This document shows positions 11,763 to 24,948 of a stretch of 64,000 nt of DNA, one piece after another. The DNA is from Nyssa sinensis (taxonomy: Eukaryota; Streptophyta; Magnoliopsida; Cornales; Nyssaceae): contig CM018041.1 in assembly GCA_008638375.1 (NCBI GenBank), forward strand, positions 6,873,501 through 6,937,500, given 5' to 3'. The notes under the pieces were generated by a model. That model was not told where the DNA came from, did no database searches, and was given only the letters and a program-made list of their open reading frames with translations. Position 1 is the stretch's first letter, and every line of letters starts with the position of its first letter. Position numbers and translations under genes: made by a program.

Positions 11763-14137
11763 TCAGGACTTATTTCCTATCAAACTATATATGTTGCTGG
11801 AAATTGCAATTGAGCTCGTTACTACAGCCAAGAGTACCATTGTGGTAGCAATGATCCTGTCTCTTCTTGTGGATATGCCATGAGCATCTCTGTCATCAAG
11901 AAAACAGAGAAATAAAGATATCTCCAAAAAGCAGGTTGTATATAATACCATTACCCACATAAATGTGTGTGTGTGTGTGAGAGAGAGAGTACCTCAGAGC
12001 AACTGCACCTGGGAAGATGAAGGCAAGGCAGACAGCAGAAGTTGATCCCATGAACTGAAAGAAGTACCATATATTTGGGATGGCAATTGCTGCTAGGTAG
12101 GAGAAGGCTAGAAGAATAAATGTGAGGACCAGAAATCTTTTGGTGTCTTTTGCCAAAAAAGGCTTCTTAGGGGAAAAGGAATTCATCAATGTTAGTCCTC
12201 AAAGAAAAGTTGAGGAGAGGAAACACCAGCATAAGGTGGAGTGCATAGCTTAATCGAACTATGTCATTTAGTAATGAACTGATTGTTGAACCAGAACTCT
12301 GATCAAAATTTACCAGTATATCAGCCATGATTGAATCCCCAAACAGAAGGTACCCAAAGATGCCAACAGCAAAGTAGATAGCAGCACAAAGTGCTACCGA
12401 GATTCTAACGGCTGTCTTCATGTCAGAAGGCCTGCCAAGCTCAACTCCAATCGGATGAACTTCATACATTCGTTCAATGATATTGGTTAGCATTACAAAA
12501 AAATTTATATTTTCTTGGATCTCATAAAGTAGCATTTCCAAACATGGTATGTTCTTACCATTGAAATGAAATGTAAATGCTGTAACAATGACTGGAACAG
12601 CAGTGAAGAGATTGAAGAAGGAAGCTTCGTTGTCCAACTGGGGTAGCATTCTGGGTCTTTTTGTTTCCCCTTTCAAGAGTGCAGAGATTGCCATCACAGA
12701 GCATATGCCGACGAACACCACCGCTAGGAGAACTGAGACTGCTGAACTGAACCTCAATGATTCTGGAATCACAAATTCAATCCAACACAATAAGACAATA
12801 TCAGTGCAAGCATATATACCAAATTACCAATAAATCTTTAAATTCTGCAATCACAAAGCTCCTACTGAACTCAACCGATACAACTACTGATGAGTCCATG
12901 AGAGATTTCAATGCTAACAAGATCCAACAATTCTGATTGGAAATTTCGTACAGGATCCAGCAAAGAGGAGCAAAACAAAAAAGAAAAAGAAAAAGGGGAT
13001 ACTATACTGACCTACACGCCGAAACAAGACCAACGGAAGCATGACAAAGACAACAATGAAGAGAATAGCAAAGGCACGCGAATTCCACCAGTGAACACCA
13101 AACCATTCTTGCAAAACGCCCAGGTGCCCAGATCCTTCAGACTCATTTCCTGAGAGAACGTCCCCTGAACAAAACAGAAAAACAGAATCGCATTTTATCA
13201 ATGATTTGTTCCCCAAACTATCACCACCATCTTTAAGTCATTCTGAGTATTTTAAAAAGCAGAATCACAAAAGAAATTTATAAATAAGTCAAACAATTAC
13301 GTACGTTTTTCAAAATAATTTTATAAATACCAATAAAAGTACGTTTTTTGAAATAAATTTTAAAAACACACAACACACAAAAAAAAAATATAGTGGAGAA
13401 ATTCAGCTTACTTATAACAATCTTTGTTATTACTTTTCCATTTTGAAAGTCTTTTTCACGTACAGGGATTTGAATTGAAAATTTTGACTATTAATACTTC
13501 CAGCTAGCTCGTTGTTTACAGAACCATGGGTATCATATTAGTGTCCTGAACTTCATATATATATATATTCATATTCAGCAGTTTATCAACCTAGCTCATA
13601 CTGAACTTATCGAAAAAAGAAGAAGAAGAAAAACCTAGCTCATATTGCTCAAACAAAATCAACCGTTTAATCTAGTTTAACATAAGAAAATAGTATATTA
13701 TGCTTACCGATAATAATCAGATAAATAATCAGACAGCCACAATTAGTTATCATGACACAAATCTGCACGGCAACAGATCCAAACCGTCCAAAGGACTCCT
13801 TCATCAAGCCGGCGTAAGTAGTTGACTCGCCGGCGTGCGTGAACCTCGTCATAAACTCGACTGATATATCCACCAAGATCGCGATCATTACAATTAAAAC
13901 GAAAGCCGGAAGTACACCTAAGACCTTGAGAGTCGCCGGTATAGACATGATTCCGGCGCCGATTATGCTCGTCGACACGTTGAACACCGCGCCGGAAACC
14001 GATGCACGCTTTTCCGGCTGTGAATTATGCTCCGGGAGGAGCAGCGGAGCTTGTGCACCGGCATCGTTCGTCTCCAACTTCATCTCGGCGGCTCCGGTGT
14101 CTGTTAGATTGTTGTCTTCTTGCTCATAATGATACAT
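11763..14137 (-). CDS. AVT6: AVT6-type amino acid transporter (tandem copy 1), one frameshift
   Basis: Five exons, in transcript order: 14137-13708, 13164-13012, 12762-12559, 12459-11993, 11889-11763; all borders are GT-AG. The product, 459 aa once one extra base is ignored, is an 11-helix AAAP/SLC38-like carrier. A hydrophilic N-tail is followed by first-helix motif GAGIMSIPA (residues 60-68); later come 'FGYLLFGDS' and, in the last loop, 'NIWYFFQFMGST'. The AVT6 subfamily exports neutral/acidic amino acids across vacuolar or other membranes; the exact substrate cannot be read here. A run of four C (12170-12173, coding strand) where the paralogue has three shifts the frame after 'NIDEFLFP'; downstream codons stay conserved through 'IGNKS'. 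Met19 (14083) aligns with the start of copy 2 and could be the true start. The donor of intron 4 runs straight into a CT/CA microsatellite. Confidence 0.85.
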
Positions 14138-17100
14138 TTATTGACTGTATATGAGTAGTATATATAATCAAAACTAACTTGGATTGGACAATTTTTTAAA
14201 TTTTGTATGTGTTTTTACGAAAATGTCCGGTTGGTGATGAGAGATTAGTAGTCCAGACAGGTGAAATGAAGGGTAAAGTTGTGAATTTGAATTGCAGGCA
14301 CTGGAGCACTTTTGAAGAAGACAGGTTGGAGAATGCCAGGAAGGATGAATATATATAATTGTTGAAGATGTAAATGTATATTGACGCGAAAACAGTAATA
14401 AACCAGAATTTAAGATGTATTTGGACGCGAAAATGGGTGATGGTGTCGTGGACGGTGGGAAAATATTTTCGGTGGGCATTTCCCTATTTAGTAATGGGCA
14501 GACACGTGCAATATGTTTCATTATACTATGTGGACCTATCTTACATGTCAGTTTATTATTGGTTGAAAGTAATTTTAAATGATGTTGACAAGCCTTATTT
14601 TATGTGAGTATGGGATAATATTTTAAAATAAAATTCTACGTTGCTTCTTAGTAAGTATATCTGAACTAATGAGTATTTGTTAGATTTAGGTATGATAAAT
14701 GTTTATTGAGTATGGTGCACTGCACATGAGTATTGGACATTATTTAAGAAAAACTCTTTATTATTTCCGGAGTTGTGTACTTCGACTAATGAACACTTTT
14801 CATACATACGAAATGTGTGAGTTATATATAGATGTAACAGATGTTTATTAACTCGAATACACTGCACACAGGACCAACAAATAATCGCTTTATCATTTAG
14901 CCATCAAATATTTAAGTATGACCACATGGTGTCCTAGGCAAGGGTGCAAAACAAGTTACGGAATTGGATCAGAACTAGTTAAGAAGTATATTTAAATCGG
15001 ATTATTGTTAACTCTTATCAAAATAGTAGGTCGGAACTAGACCGAGCTCAAAGAATATGGTCCTAGCCCATCCTTAGCACCTAAGGCGGGTTTGCAGACC
15101 CAAGACTTCTTTTTTTATTGTAAATTAAAGAAAATTCATATATTCTATAAAAAAATTAATAAAATTAATTACATATCATTACATTAATAAATAATTAGCA
15201 AGTAAAATGTTAAAGTATAATAAATAACAGAGTTCAACATGGGTGTGGCAAGTAAAGGCCTTTAAATCTCAACCAAAGTCCTCCATCAGCTTCTGCATGG
15301 GTCTATTTCCTATTTTAGTCCAGAAAATGAGTCCAATCATTTTTTTTCCTTTGATGTATGAGGACAATGAAAACCAATGCAAAACTCAAGGACAGAGTTG
15401 TATTTAATATCTTATATACACACACAGACCCTTGTCTATTGTCAAACAAAATAGGTGTATCGAAGGGATAAAAAATCAATTCCAAACTAAGATTTCACTT
15501 TTCAGGGAGTGTTCCAGCACAATGTTCTTTCATAGTGGAAATTTCTATGAAAAGCATATATAACTCTTCAAGAAAGGCATTTTGGGTCCAGTCACATTCT
15601 TTGTATAAGGAATTGTTATTAATATCAATTGTGCTTTGATGAGAATTTAACAAAGTGGTCGGTTCTGGATTTTTAACTATTCGGACTAATACAAGTCAGA
15701 CTTCAATTCAAAAAAGTAAGTTTAAATTTAAAATAGGTGATTTATTACATATGTATATACAATTGATATTATTATATATATAATTTTTATATGACTCTTG
15801 AGATTATAGTCCTTAAGAGATCATAATTTAGACGCAACTGAATAATTGTTCCATTTTAATATTTTATTTTATCCATTTCAATGAAATTACATTAATTGTT
15901 CAATATTGGGGTCATATGATTGGATTGTTTGCACTAAATATTTTTCCTATACGAAATGACACTACTAGTAGTTTGTGGGGTTGAAAATAATTGACGGAGT
16001 GGGGTCCTCCCTTGCATCAGCTTTTGGATTTTAATATGGGTTAGCCCCAGCTAACCTCATAATTACAGTTGATTGTGACACACCACAAGATCATTGATTT
16101 AATAAAATTCTTTACTTAAATAATACTATAAAGTATTTGGATAGGTTTAAAAATTTTTAAAAAAAAAATCAAGAAACTTGTTTAGTAGGATCTTTTTGAA
16201 AATTGAAAACAATATCTTCTAAAAAAACAATTAAAAGTAATTTGTCGTATTTTTTTAAAAATGAATATATTAAAATGTAAAAATGACATGAGAATCCATA
16301 TTCTAAAAATAATATTTTTTCATTTTTATTATTTTATTTATTAATTTATCCAATAAAACATACGAAAGATCAAGGATACGAGTTGATCAAATCAAACTGG
16401 AAAAAAAATTCAGTACTGTCATTACACTGTGCGACGACTACTGTGTTTAAGTATTGATGTGAAACCATGTAAATCTTACATCATAATAATCATCGTATGG
16501 TGTGACAGTATTATTGAACTTTTTTTCAAACCAAACTAACATACAAGGTAACACCAATTATAGACGTTCCAATTTAATCATCCCACCTCATAATCCACCT
16601 TCTCACAAAGGTAAAACCCACCCGTGAATCTCACCCAATAAGATGAGACATTTATTTTTATTCATAACCTAATAGAGGTGTGAACTGCCCACCTTTTGCC
16701 ATAAAAAAAAATTAGAAGCTAACATGCAGGAAGATAATTTCATTAGCAATGATAATATGGGAAGATTTGTTATCATTTCTATTTTCCTTCTAGTTTAGTC
16801 AGCTGAGTCATAAAAGCCCACAGTGAAGTGAATATGAAAATGGGCACCTTTTCTGCTGATTTCACATTGCTGTGTTTATTTTCTTAAGTACTGATAAATT
16901 AAATCCACCATCAATAGTTCTGCTAATGGTTTTTAATTAGTGATTCTAGAATCCAATTGCTCAAGTCTAGTTTGAAGCTGGTTTTAAAAAAAAAAAATTA
17001 AAACCAGTATTTCTGATTGGGATCAAATCAGAGGAGCTTTCCAACAGATATTTTTCCCCTTCCCAAAGCCCCCACCCCATCCACCAAAATGAATATTTGT

Positions 17101-17291
17101 GTGTGTGAGAGAGAGAGGTGATACAATTCTATATATGCAGCAAATGGACTAAACACCAGAAAATTAAACCCACATTTCAACTATAGACCAAAAACACAAG
17201 TAATCATAATTTTCTTAGTCAAAGGGTATTTTTGTGAGTATTGCAGGATTCTGCCAGTAATCAATCCCATCTTCACAAAAACAAAAGCAAT
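14138..17291. other. Spacer between the two AVT6 copies
   Basis: The 5' part is the promoter of copy 1 (minus strand), with a G-box-like site near 14504. The rest is AT-rich with no coding sequence. A GT/GA microsatellite at about 17100-17117 sits beyond the stop codon of copy 2. Hypothetical frames at 14174-14521 and 14374-14607 show no motif and are not called. Confidence 0.55.
14504..14509. promoter_or_regulatory. G-box/ABRE-like CACGTG
   Basis: The sequence 'gacacgtgca' holds a palindromic CACGTG core about 370 bp upstream of the AVT6 copy 1 start. bHLH and bZIP factors bind such cores in plants. Function here is inferred from position only. Confidence 0.3.
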
Positions 17292-20200
17292 TTATTTCTT
17301 GTTGCCGATCGAATTGAAAACATTAGTGGAGATGGCAACTAAGCTTGTCCCAACATGCCAGGATGATCACCAATATTGCCATAATTCTATCCTTTCTTGT
17401 AGATATACAATGAACATCCCTGTCAAGAATTTAAAAACAAAAAACAGAAGGAAGAAAACAAAGGAAACCTTCAGTGATCAGCAAATACCTTAAAAGAGGC
17501 ATGATTTATGTCGCATGAAAAATAAAATTTTCGTACCTAAGAATAATTGAGCTTGGGAATATGAACATGAGGCACATGACTGTGGTGGTTCCCATGAACT
17601 GAAAGAAATACCAGATGTTTGGAATGGCCACTGCTGCCATGTATACGAATGCAAGTAAGATACAGGTAAGAGAGACAAATCTTGAAGTGTCTCCGGCCAA
17701 AAGAGGTTTCTTTGGGAAGAATAGTTCATCCACATTGGCCCTTAAGGAGAAGTTGATGACAGGAAACACTAGCATTAGGTGGACAGCGTAGCTTAACCGA
17801 ACAATGTCAGTTGATTATTGAACCAATCACGTAATGAGAACTTTGATCAAAGTTGACAAGCATGTCAGCCATGATCGAGTCCCCAAATAGTAGGTACCCA
17901 AAGAAGCCAACGGCAAAGTAGATGGCCACACAGAGTACCAGAGAAATCCGGACTGCTGAGCTCATATCGGAAGGTCTATCAAGCTCTGCTCTTATTGGAT
18001 GAACTGCATACATTAACATAACATATTTTGATAAATGATTGTATATATGTACATGTTTCATGTATATTTCTAGAAGATGGCCTTCTGTTCAGCAAGAAGA
18101 AAATGAGAAGTTACAAGTTTATATAGCTTTTCCATTAATTTTGGCAAATTGGACCATATAAACAAGATATAGATGACATAATTTTCCCCCCAAATAATTC
18201 AATAGCAATTGCATTTCAAAGTTTGCCTCTCTGCTCATAAAACCAGTATAATAATTATGATTTGGTCATGACAATAATTATGGTAAGCTGGAAGAAGAAA
18301 AAAAACGACTTGTTTTTGTAAACTCTCTAAAAATTTAGCAATCCAAGTAATTAAACTTTGTGACATGGTAATATAACATTTAACTAGAAAAGTATGATAT
18401 GGCACCAAAAATTGATGTGTTCTCACCAGTGACATGGCATCCAAATCCTGTTGCAAAGACTGGAATAGTAGTGAAAAGATCGAAGACGGAGACTCCACTC
18501 GCAAAGTCTGGTACTAGTCTTAATTTTTGTGATTTCCCTTCCCACAATGCAAAAACTGCCATCCCCGAGCATATGGCAACAAACACCACTGCCAGAAGAA
18601 TGGATACTGCTGAAGCGTGCTTCAGTGATTCTGTTGGTGACGAGCAGTGATCAGAAAGAATTTAAACTGAGAAAAGTAAAGCAACTACATTTTGAGCTTC
18701 CCAGAAGAGCTCCTTTAGACCATATTAAGTATCCAAGTACTTCATTTAGTCACAATTTACTAGGTAACAAGCCATATTAAGTATCCAAGTAATTCATTTA
18801 GGCAACTTATCAGGTAACATGCACAGCCTGCTGACTGCCTCTACTTAATCATATAATCAGAAGTTTAATCTCATTAATTATTGAACTTTTTTAGTTCAAT
18901 TAAGTATTCAATTAAAAATTAAAAATGATTTTTCCTTGGATGCAGATGGTCTTTTTTCTAAAAGAGTTAAGAATGCCAAGGGTCTTTGCTTAGAGCAATG
19001 GTAAAATGCTCGGACTTTAAAGCATAAGAACATGGGTTGAAGTCTAAAAACAGTTATTTTGTACAAATAATGTCAAAAGTTAGGAGCTCCCAATGTCACA
19101 CATCGGCAGGTCTCACATGCATCCTAAATTAATTTTTACTGACCTACACGACGTGGCAAGATTAACGGAAGCATAATGAAGAGCACGAATGAAGAGGAGT
19201 GAGTATGCACGTGAGTTCCACCATTGGATTCCAAACCATTCTTGCAGAATGCCCAAGTGCAATGTTCCTTCAGATTGATTTCCGGAGAGAACATCTCCTG
19301 TGGAATAGCATTAATACAAAGAACTGGAAGTACATCATACACGGCTCATTGACAACATTATAATCATAACCATTCTGCCTAGCAAAATCTGTCTTCATTC
19401 GATAGAGTATGTGCCAACCTCATGAAAGAGTGGGCAGGTGTGGCAAGTTGCATGAGAGTAACAAGATATGAATGTGTGTTATTAAATATGAAAAACTCCA
19501 AATGGAATAAAAACAAAAGAGTAAATGAAGTGAAAATGCACCTATTAAAATATTGTCAAACCCAAATTATGCATCGGACTAGGGTTTGCCAACCCTTAAT
19601 GTTTTTGTTCTTTCTTTACGGATATAAGACACACGGGGATGAGAGGGAGAGTACCTGAAGGTATAACCTACGTAAAAGGACTTAACCTTAAGTACTACTG
19701 ACAACTCAAGGAGGGGCCCAATGTAGGATGACTTGTTTCATTCTTTCTTTTGGGATCTTGTTAGGAATGTTAGGCAACTCCCAATCGTATTTTTCTTTTT
19801 CTTTCCTTTTTCAGAGAAGTAATGGAGTTTGAACTTTAGACTCTGTTCCGTAGAAGCCCCATGTTGGCCAATCAACTAGCAAGGTGTTGTTAAGCAACTT
19901 GCTTGTGTGACCTTTTCTGGATGTGGTAGCTACCTAGCAGTGCTCTCTATGGAGGTTATTTCAACCCCAAATGCAAATTCAAGAAATTAGTAATTTCAGT
20001 TTATCCTTCCTTCCTTTCTTTTGTTGTTCTTCTAAACTTTTCTTTATTAACTAGATGTTTGGAACTTTGGAGTATCTTCTTCAAACACAAAAGTGCGTTG
20101 AGTTGTTTTGCTAAAACGCACTTTATGAATTTTGATATATGCAAAAACAAATTCGTCTGCTCATCGTGTCCTACTACATCGATTATTGTGAAGTTTAAGC

Positions 20201-21441
20201 GGTGCAATACTGCAGCTAACATTTTCCCATTATTGAATAGAACAGGAAGCTCCTAGTGCAAGGCAAGGGACCCACGCACCGCACCTCGTTTTTCCTTTTG
20301 ACCCACAGAATGATCACAAACTTCACATCTTAAAAATACTATAACTTGGAACTGATTGATGCCACAATGTCCCCATCAAAGGGCAACCACAATAGTGTGC
20401 TGTAAATGAGTAACAGTAATTAAGTTTGAGTTATTAAAATAAATAAATTTTAAATTATATTAAATTTCAGTTTGTTAATTTTTTTTAACTGCGAATTTAT
20501 CTTAAATAACTTAATTTTTTTATATAATATTAAATTATTTATTGATTTATTAAATTAAAATTAAAATTAAATTAATTAATTAATTAATTTTAAAATGTGT
20601 GTAAGTTTCACTTCTTTTTTTTTTTTATCTCTTTAACCGATTTTGAATGGGTCTGTAATTGAATTAATCAAGAGTCTAATTCTAATAATTTTGTTCCTGT
20701 TATAACCTAGTAATAGCCCATAGATGGAGAGGAAACGGGAATCTCTGTTTCAACAGAAGAATTTATTTCTCTTACAGACGAGGGTTTCACAGATGGTTCT
20801 GTTAGTGATAGACCATCTGTGAGGAAATGGAATCAAGAAATGGCTCTGGTGACCAGATAACTCTTCAACATAAACGCTATCCAAAACCGAAAAAGGAAAA
20901 GAAAGAAGAGAAATAATACACACAATCTAGAGAAAGCAAATTCGCGTAATCCAAAAGCGAAAAAGGGAAAGAAAGAAGAAGAAAAATAATATGCACAATC
21001 CAGAGAAAACAGAGTTTGTGAATGGAATATCAATTTAAACCTAATAGAAACTTACCAATTATAATCAAATAAACGATAAGAGCACCGAGATTGGTAATCA
21101 TGACACAAATTTGGAGGGCAACCGATCAAAACTTCCCAAATGACTTCCGCCATAAGGCCGGCGTAGGTGGTCGACTCGCCGGAGTGCGTGTACCTAAGAA
21201 GGAACTCCACCGTGACCTCCACCAAGAAAGCAACAATTAGGATGACAAAGAATCCAGGAACTATGCCCAACACCTTGAGAGTTGCCGGAATCGACATAAT
21301 TCCGGCCCCAACCATGCTCGTCGAAACATTGAATACCGCACCAGAAATCGATGCGCCACTCTCTGCCCTTTCGTCTTCTACTGGCTGGACTTCCGGCAGC
21401 AGCGGAGCAAGAACTCCGGCACCGGTCTCTCCTGGCTTCAT
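17292..21441 (-). pseudogene. AVT6: AVT6-type amino acid transporter (tandem copy 2), multiply frameshifted
   Basis: Same orientation and five-exon plan as copy 1: 21441-21056, 19297-19144, 18630-18427, 18003-17537, 17419-17292. Exon 3 is the same length in both (204 bp) and intron phases match. Ignoring lesions it would encode about 444 aa, starting MKPGETGAGV and carrying GAGIMSIPA, 'FGYLLFGDS' and 'NIWYFFQFMGTT'. Lesions: exon 1 has an extra base at 21144 and a TGA at 21126-21128 where copy 1 has GGA; exon 2 an extra base near 19187; exon 4 near 17810; exon 5 near 17355. Every exon except 3 is out of frame, yet codons on both sides of each insertion remain family-like. Either it is a recently silenced duplicate or the assembly has residual insertions. 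Intron 1 (1.76 kb) is the longest. Confidence 0.8.
18985..19055 (+). mobile_element. tRNA-like (SINE head) remnant in intron 2 of AVT6 copy 2
   Basis: A-box-like 'ttagagcaatggtaaaat' and B-box-like 'gggttgaagtct' at tRNA-like spacing. The intervening bases cannot fold into a convincing anticodon arm, so it is not called a tRNA gene. Confidence 0.35.
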
Positions 21442-21671
21442 GCTATGGTGTGGACAGAGCTTAGTTGTGCATCTGTCGTGTGCTACATTAATGTGGCCTT
21501 CTTATTCATAGCGACAATAATTCTGCCCGACTGCAGCCACATGGTGCAGCAATAGCTAATGGTTGAAATCTATTTTGTACATGCCTGGTTTATTGGAGAA
21601 TTTATTCGGTGAACCTGGATTATTTATTTATTTTTTTGTTTATCATTCAGGAATGTAATTGATCCGATAAA
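21442..21671. promoter_or_regulatory. Upstream (promoter) region of AVT6 copy 2
   Basis: Sequence immediately 5' of the minus-strand start. No clear TATA box or named element stands out; only position suggests a promoter. Confidence 0.3.
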
Positions 21672-22148
21672 AATGTTGAAGATAAAATTTTAATGTCTCG
21701 AATTTAAATTCTTTTTGTATAGTTAATAATTAAAGTTTAAAGGGTGAATCTGACTTGTCCCAAAAAATGGTGAACCTGACTGTGACAGAGAAGAGACTTA
21801 GTTTGATGAGCGTAAGCGGACATTAAGGATAAAATTCAAGTGTTTCGAGTTTGAATTTTTTCTGCACGGTTGATAGTTAAAGTTTAAAGGGTGAACTTGA
21901 CTGTCACAGAGAATGATAAACCGGACTGTGACAAAGAAGAGACTTAATCTGATGAACATAAGTAGACATTAAGGATAAAATTCAAATGTCTCAAGTTAGA
22001 ATTTTCTCTATGCGGTTGACAGTTAGAGTTTAAAACGTGAATCTAACTTTCACGGAGAATAGTGAACATGATTATGATAGAGAAAAAATTTAGTCTGATG
22101 AGCGTAAGCGAATCCAGAATATACCTAAATGATCATTTCAAAAAAAAG
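21672..22148 (+). repeat. Three tandem ~147-bp SINE-like units ending in oligo-A
   Basis: 'gataaaatt' recurs at 21681, 21828 and 21974. Each unit holds in order 'gtttaaa.cgtga', 'tcacagagaa' or a similar block, then 'gagacttagt.tgatgagcgtaag'-like sequence. The last unit ends 'atacctaaatgatcatttc' plus A8. The same 3' end occurs in the single element at 50558-50694 ('ataccctaactgattcttc' plus A9), which indicates a retroposon family present here as a tandem array. Confidence 0.65.
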
Positions 22149-24940
22149 TTATTTAATTATCTTATTTGGAATCACTCAAAATATCATCAGACACGTCATC
22201 TCACTATTGAGATCATTTAATATTTTTTCGGCCTATTGTCTCAAAATTACTTTAAACTCAAACTTATATAAAAATAGCATGTTATCTATTAAATAATTTA
22301 AAAATTATAAATAAAAGAATTAAAATGAGTAAAAATTAGTTGTTTAATAGTTAAAAAGATGCTTCAACTCATTTAAATTCGAATTTATAGTAATATTGAT
22401 CTAAGGAAGAACAAGCTCTTGAGTTACTATTCTATGTTTGTGTTGTCTATACGATATAATTATAGTAAGTATGCAAAATAAAACTCTAAAATTAAAAAAT
22501 CTACAATAATATTAAATGTTCAAAATTTTTACACCAAATTTTAAATGATGTAACATAAGATCATTGAAGGTATATTTGACACATATATTGACACATTATA
22601 GGAGTAATACTCTTTGTTTAGAACTTTAATACTAAAATTTGCATTTCAAATACTATGATATTAGATTATTAATAATGTTTTAGATACATTAGAAATATTT
22701 TTATAAATAATTTACTATCAGATTATTTAAAATTCAAGTCTTCGTACTAAAATCTGGAACATATAACATTGCTCTTAGAAATGTGAAATTTGATTAAAAA
22801 AATTGAGAAGACAAAACATAGCCTTATTTGCATAAATCACTTCTTAGAAATGTAGTTTTTAAAAAGGCAATCCTTTGACCAAACAATCCCAAATGTTGAA
22901 GCAATACTACAATTGTTCTACCAAAAGTCATTATTATTATACTTTCTACAAAAAGTGAAAATTTTGGGACTACAATGTTTTTAGTTATTTTAAAAAATCA
23001 TTAGTTTTTGAAATATTAAGTTCTCAATTTAATTTTCTGAAAATAATAAATCAAAAGGATTTTCTATCTTTTTCAGTTTTTAATTTATTTATTAAATTAA
23101 GCCAAACATGCCCTTATTTCCACGTTTTGGTGGTAGCTGTCTCTAGCTTTAATTTTTTTTTTTTCCCTTTTTTTCCTTTCCAGCCAAGAAACAAAAATAA
23201 AAAATAGAGACTGCCAATGCCAAAATCCTGCCACTAATATTATAGCTAAAAGAAATCAATAAGATAAAGATGCAACATATAAAAAGAACCATTATTGTAT
23301 ATGGGACAGGGAATATTGATACATGCAGGTTTGTATTGTAAAGATAACATTTAATATCAAGTAATGGTTTAATAAATAGGGCATTAGTATTTTGGGAAGA
23401 GACACTTCTCTCTCTTTAAGAAAATAAATAATAGTAATCTAACATAGCTACACTTCTAAAATTTTTATTTCAAATGATGTATCACTGATATGGTATTGTA
23501 TTAATGACAAAATTTTAAATCGTGTAATGTGTCACTGATGTGGCATTGTATTAATGACAATATTTTAAATCATGTAATTAATATAATTTTGTTATATCAT
23601 TGACACATTATTTAAGATAAAAATTTAAAAAATATAGAATTATAATCAACCCTTTTATTATTAATAAACATAAGGGATAAAAAATTTATTAATTATTAAC
23701 TTTTTATATACTTTAACTAATCAAAAATATTTTCTTTATATGTACATGACATTCGATGGCAAAAGAATACCTTACATGAACATTTTTAATGATATTTTAA
23801 TCTTTCGTTAACGGAGAATTAGAATTATATTTTATTCTTTTTCAAATGCATAACTTTATTAAATTTGTCTAAATTTTTTAGATAAAACTAAAAAAATTAT
23901 TATAAACATTTATTATGTAATATAAAGCTCTTTAAATATTTTTTATTTTATAAAATCGGGACACGAGTGTCTTCACCCCAAATCTTAACCGAGTTTACAT
24001 AACTTCTCTCAAATCATCTCATTAAGAGTAGAGTGTAACGGATTACCAACAAACTGAGTTAAATTATTATTTCTACTTGTTTGCAACATAATAAAAAATA
24101 ATTTATAAACATCCTCACACTCAAATATATTATTTAGCCTCAAATAGATATGAGACTAAAGAGCAATATACTCTTCCTAAATATATATATATATATATAT
24201 ATATTTCTTTTTCAAAAATAAAATCTCAAATCACATAACAAAGTCTTATTTGTTGCAGAACAAATCGAGAAAGAATGAACATTTAGTACAATTCTGTCAA
24301 TTTTTCTGATAAACTGCTTTTGATAAAAAGAAAAGAAAAATTGGTAAACATAAAATTTGGTGCTTAGATGAACAATAGAAAAGTGAAGTTTCAAGAAATC
24401 ATTCCCAACAACTTAATCAAAATGTAAAATTTAGCATTTGGATTAGCAATAGAAAAAGAAGTTTCAAAAAGCTGTTCCCAATAACTTAACCAAAATATCT
24501 ATTTTAGATTATAACAGTTTTTCAAAAGTACAGTTCATAAACTGAATCAAATATCAAATATATAAAAAAAAAAACCCAATTTAGACACATCTTTAATTTC
24601 ATTCGCTTAGGCCGGTGGGACCAAGAGATGATTTTGGATGAGGACATGATTCTTTAGAAAACCTTGCTTCTAGGAACATCTTCAATGTATGTGTCCAAGT
24701 GTCATGTTAATTTTAAAATTTGACAATAATATAAAATTTATTACTCTAATGTGTCATTTGACCTGCCAAGATTTGACATGAAAAATAGCACAAGCTATTT
24801 CATGTCATATTATCTTTTGATAATAGGATTTCATTATTTTGTTTTGAACTACTTGTAAGAATGGCAACGCGGACCTCATTTACATTGGCTGTCCCCGACC
24901 TCATCCTAACCCGTTTAACATGTCCAACCCGTACCTATCC
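22149..24940. other. AT-rich spacer with old repeats, no gene
   Basis: Two imperfect copies of 'gtgtcactgatgtggcattg' sequence lie at about 23475-23580, a 'taggagtaatact' MITE-like end at 22600, and a (TA)n tract at 24181-24205. Two near-identical 'aaatttg(g)tgcttagatgaacaatagaaa'-type blocks at about 24353 and 24427 form a short direct repeat. Nothing coding was found. Confidence 0.5.
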
Positions 24941-24948
24941 CTCCTTAT

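Noticed and set aside
12588..14129. Plus-strand open frames opposite AVT6 copy 1
   Set aside because: They are antisense shadows of conserved transporter exons, with no motif or splice support.
18399..18780. Plus-strand open frames opposite AVT6 copy 2 exon 3
   Set aside because: Antisense shadows of the exon that encodes 'VVFVAICSGMAVFALW'.
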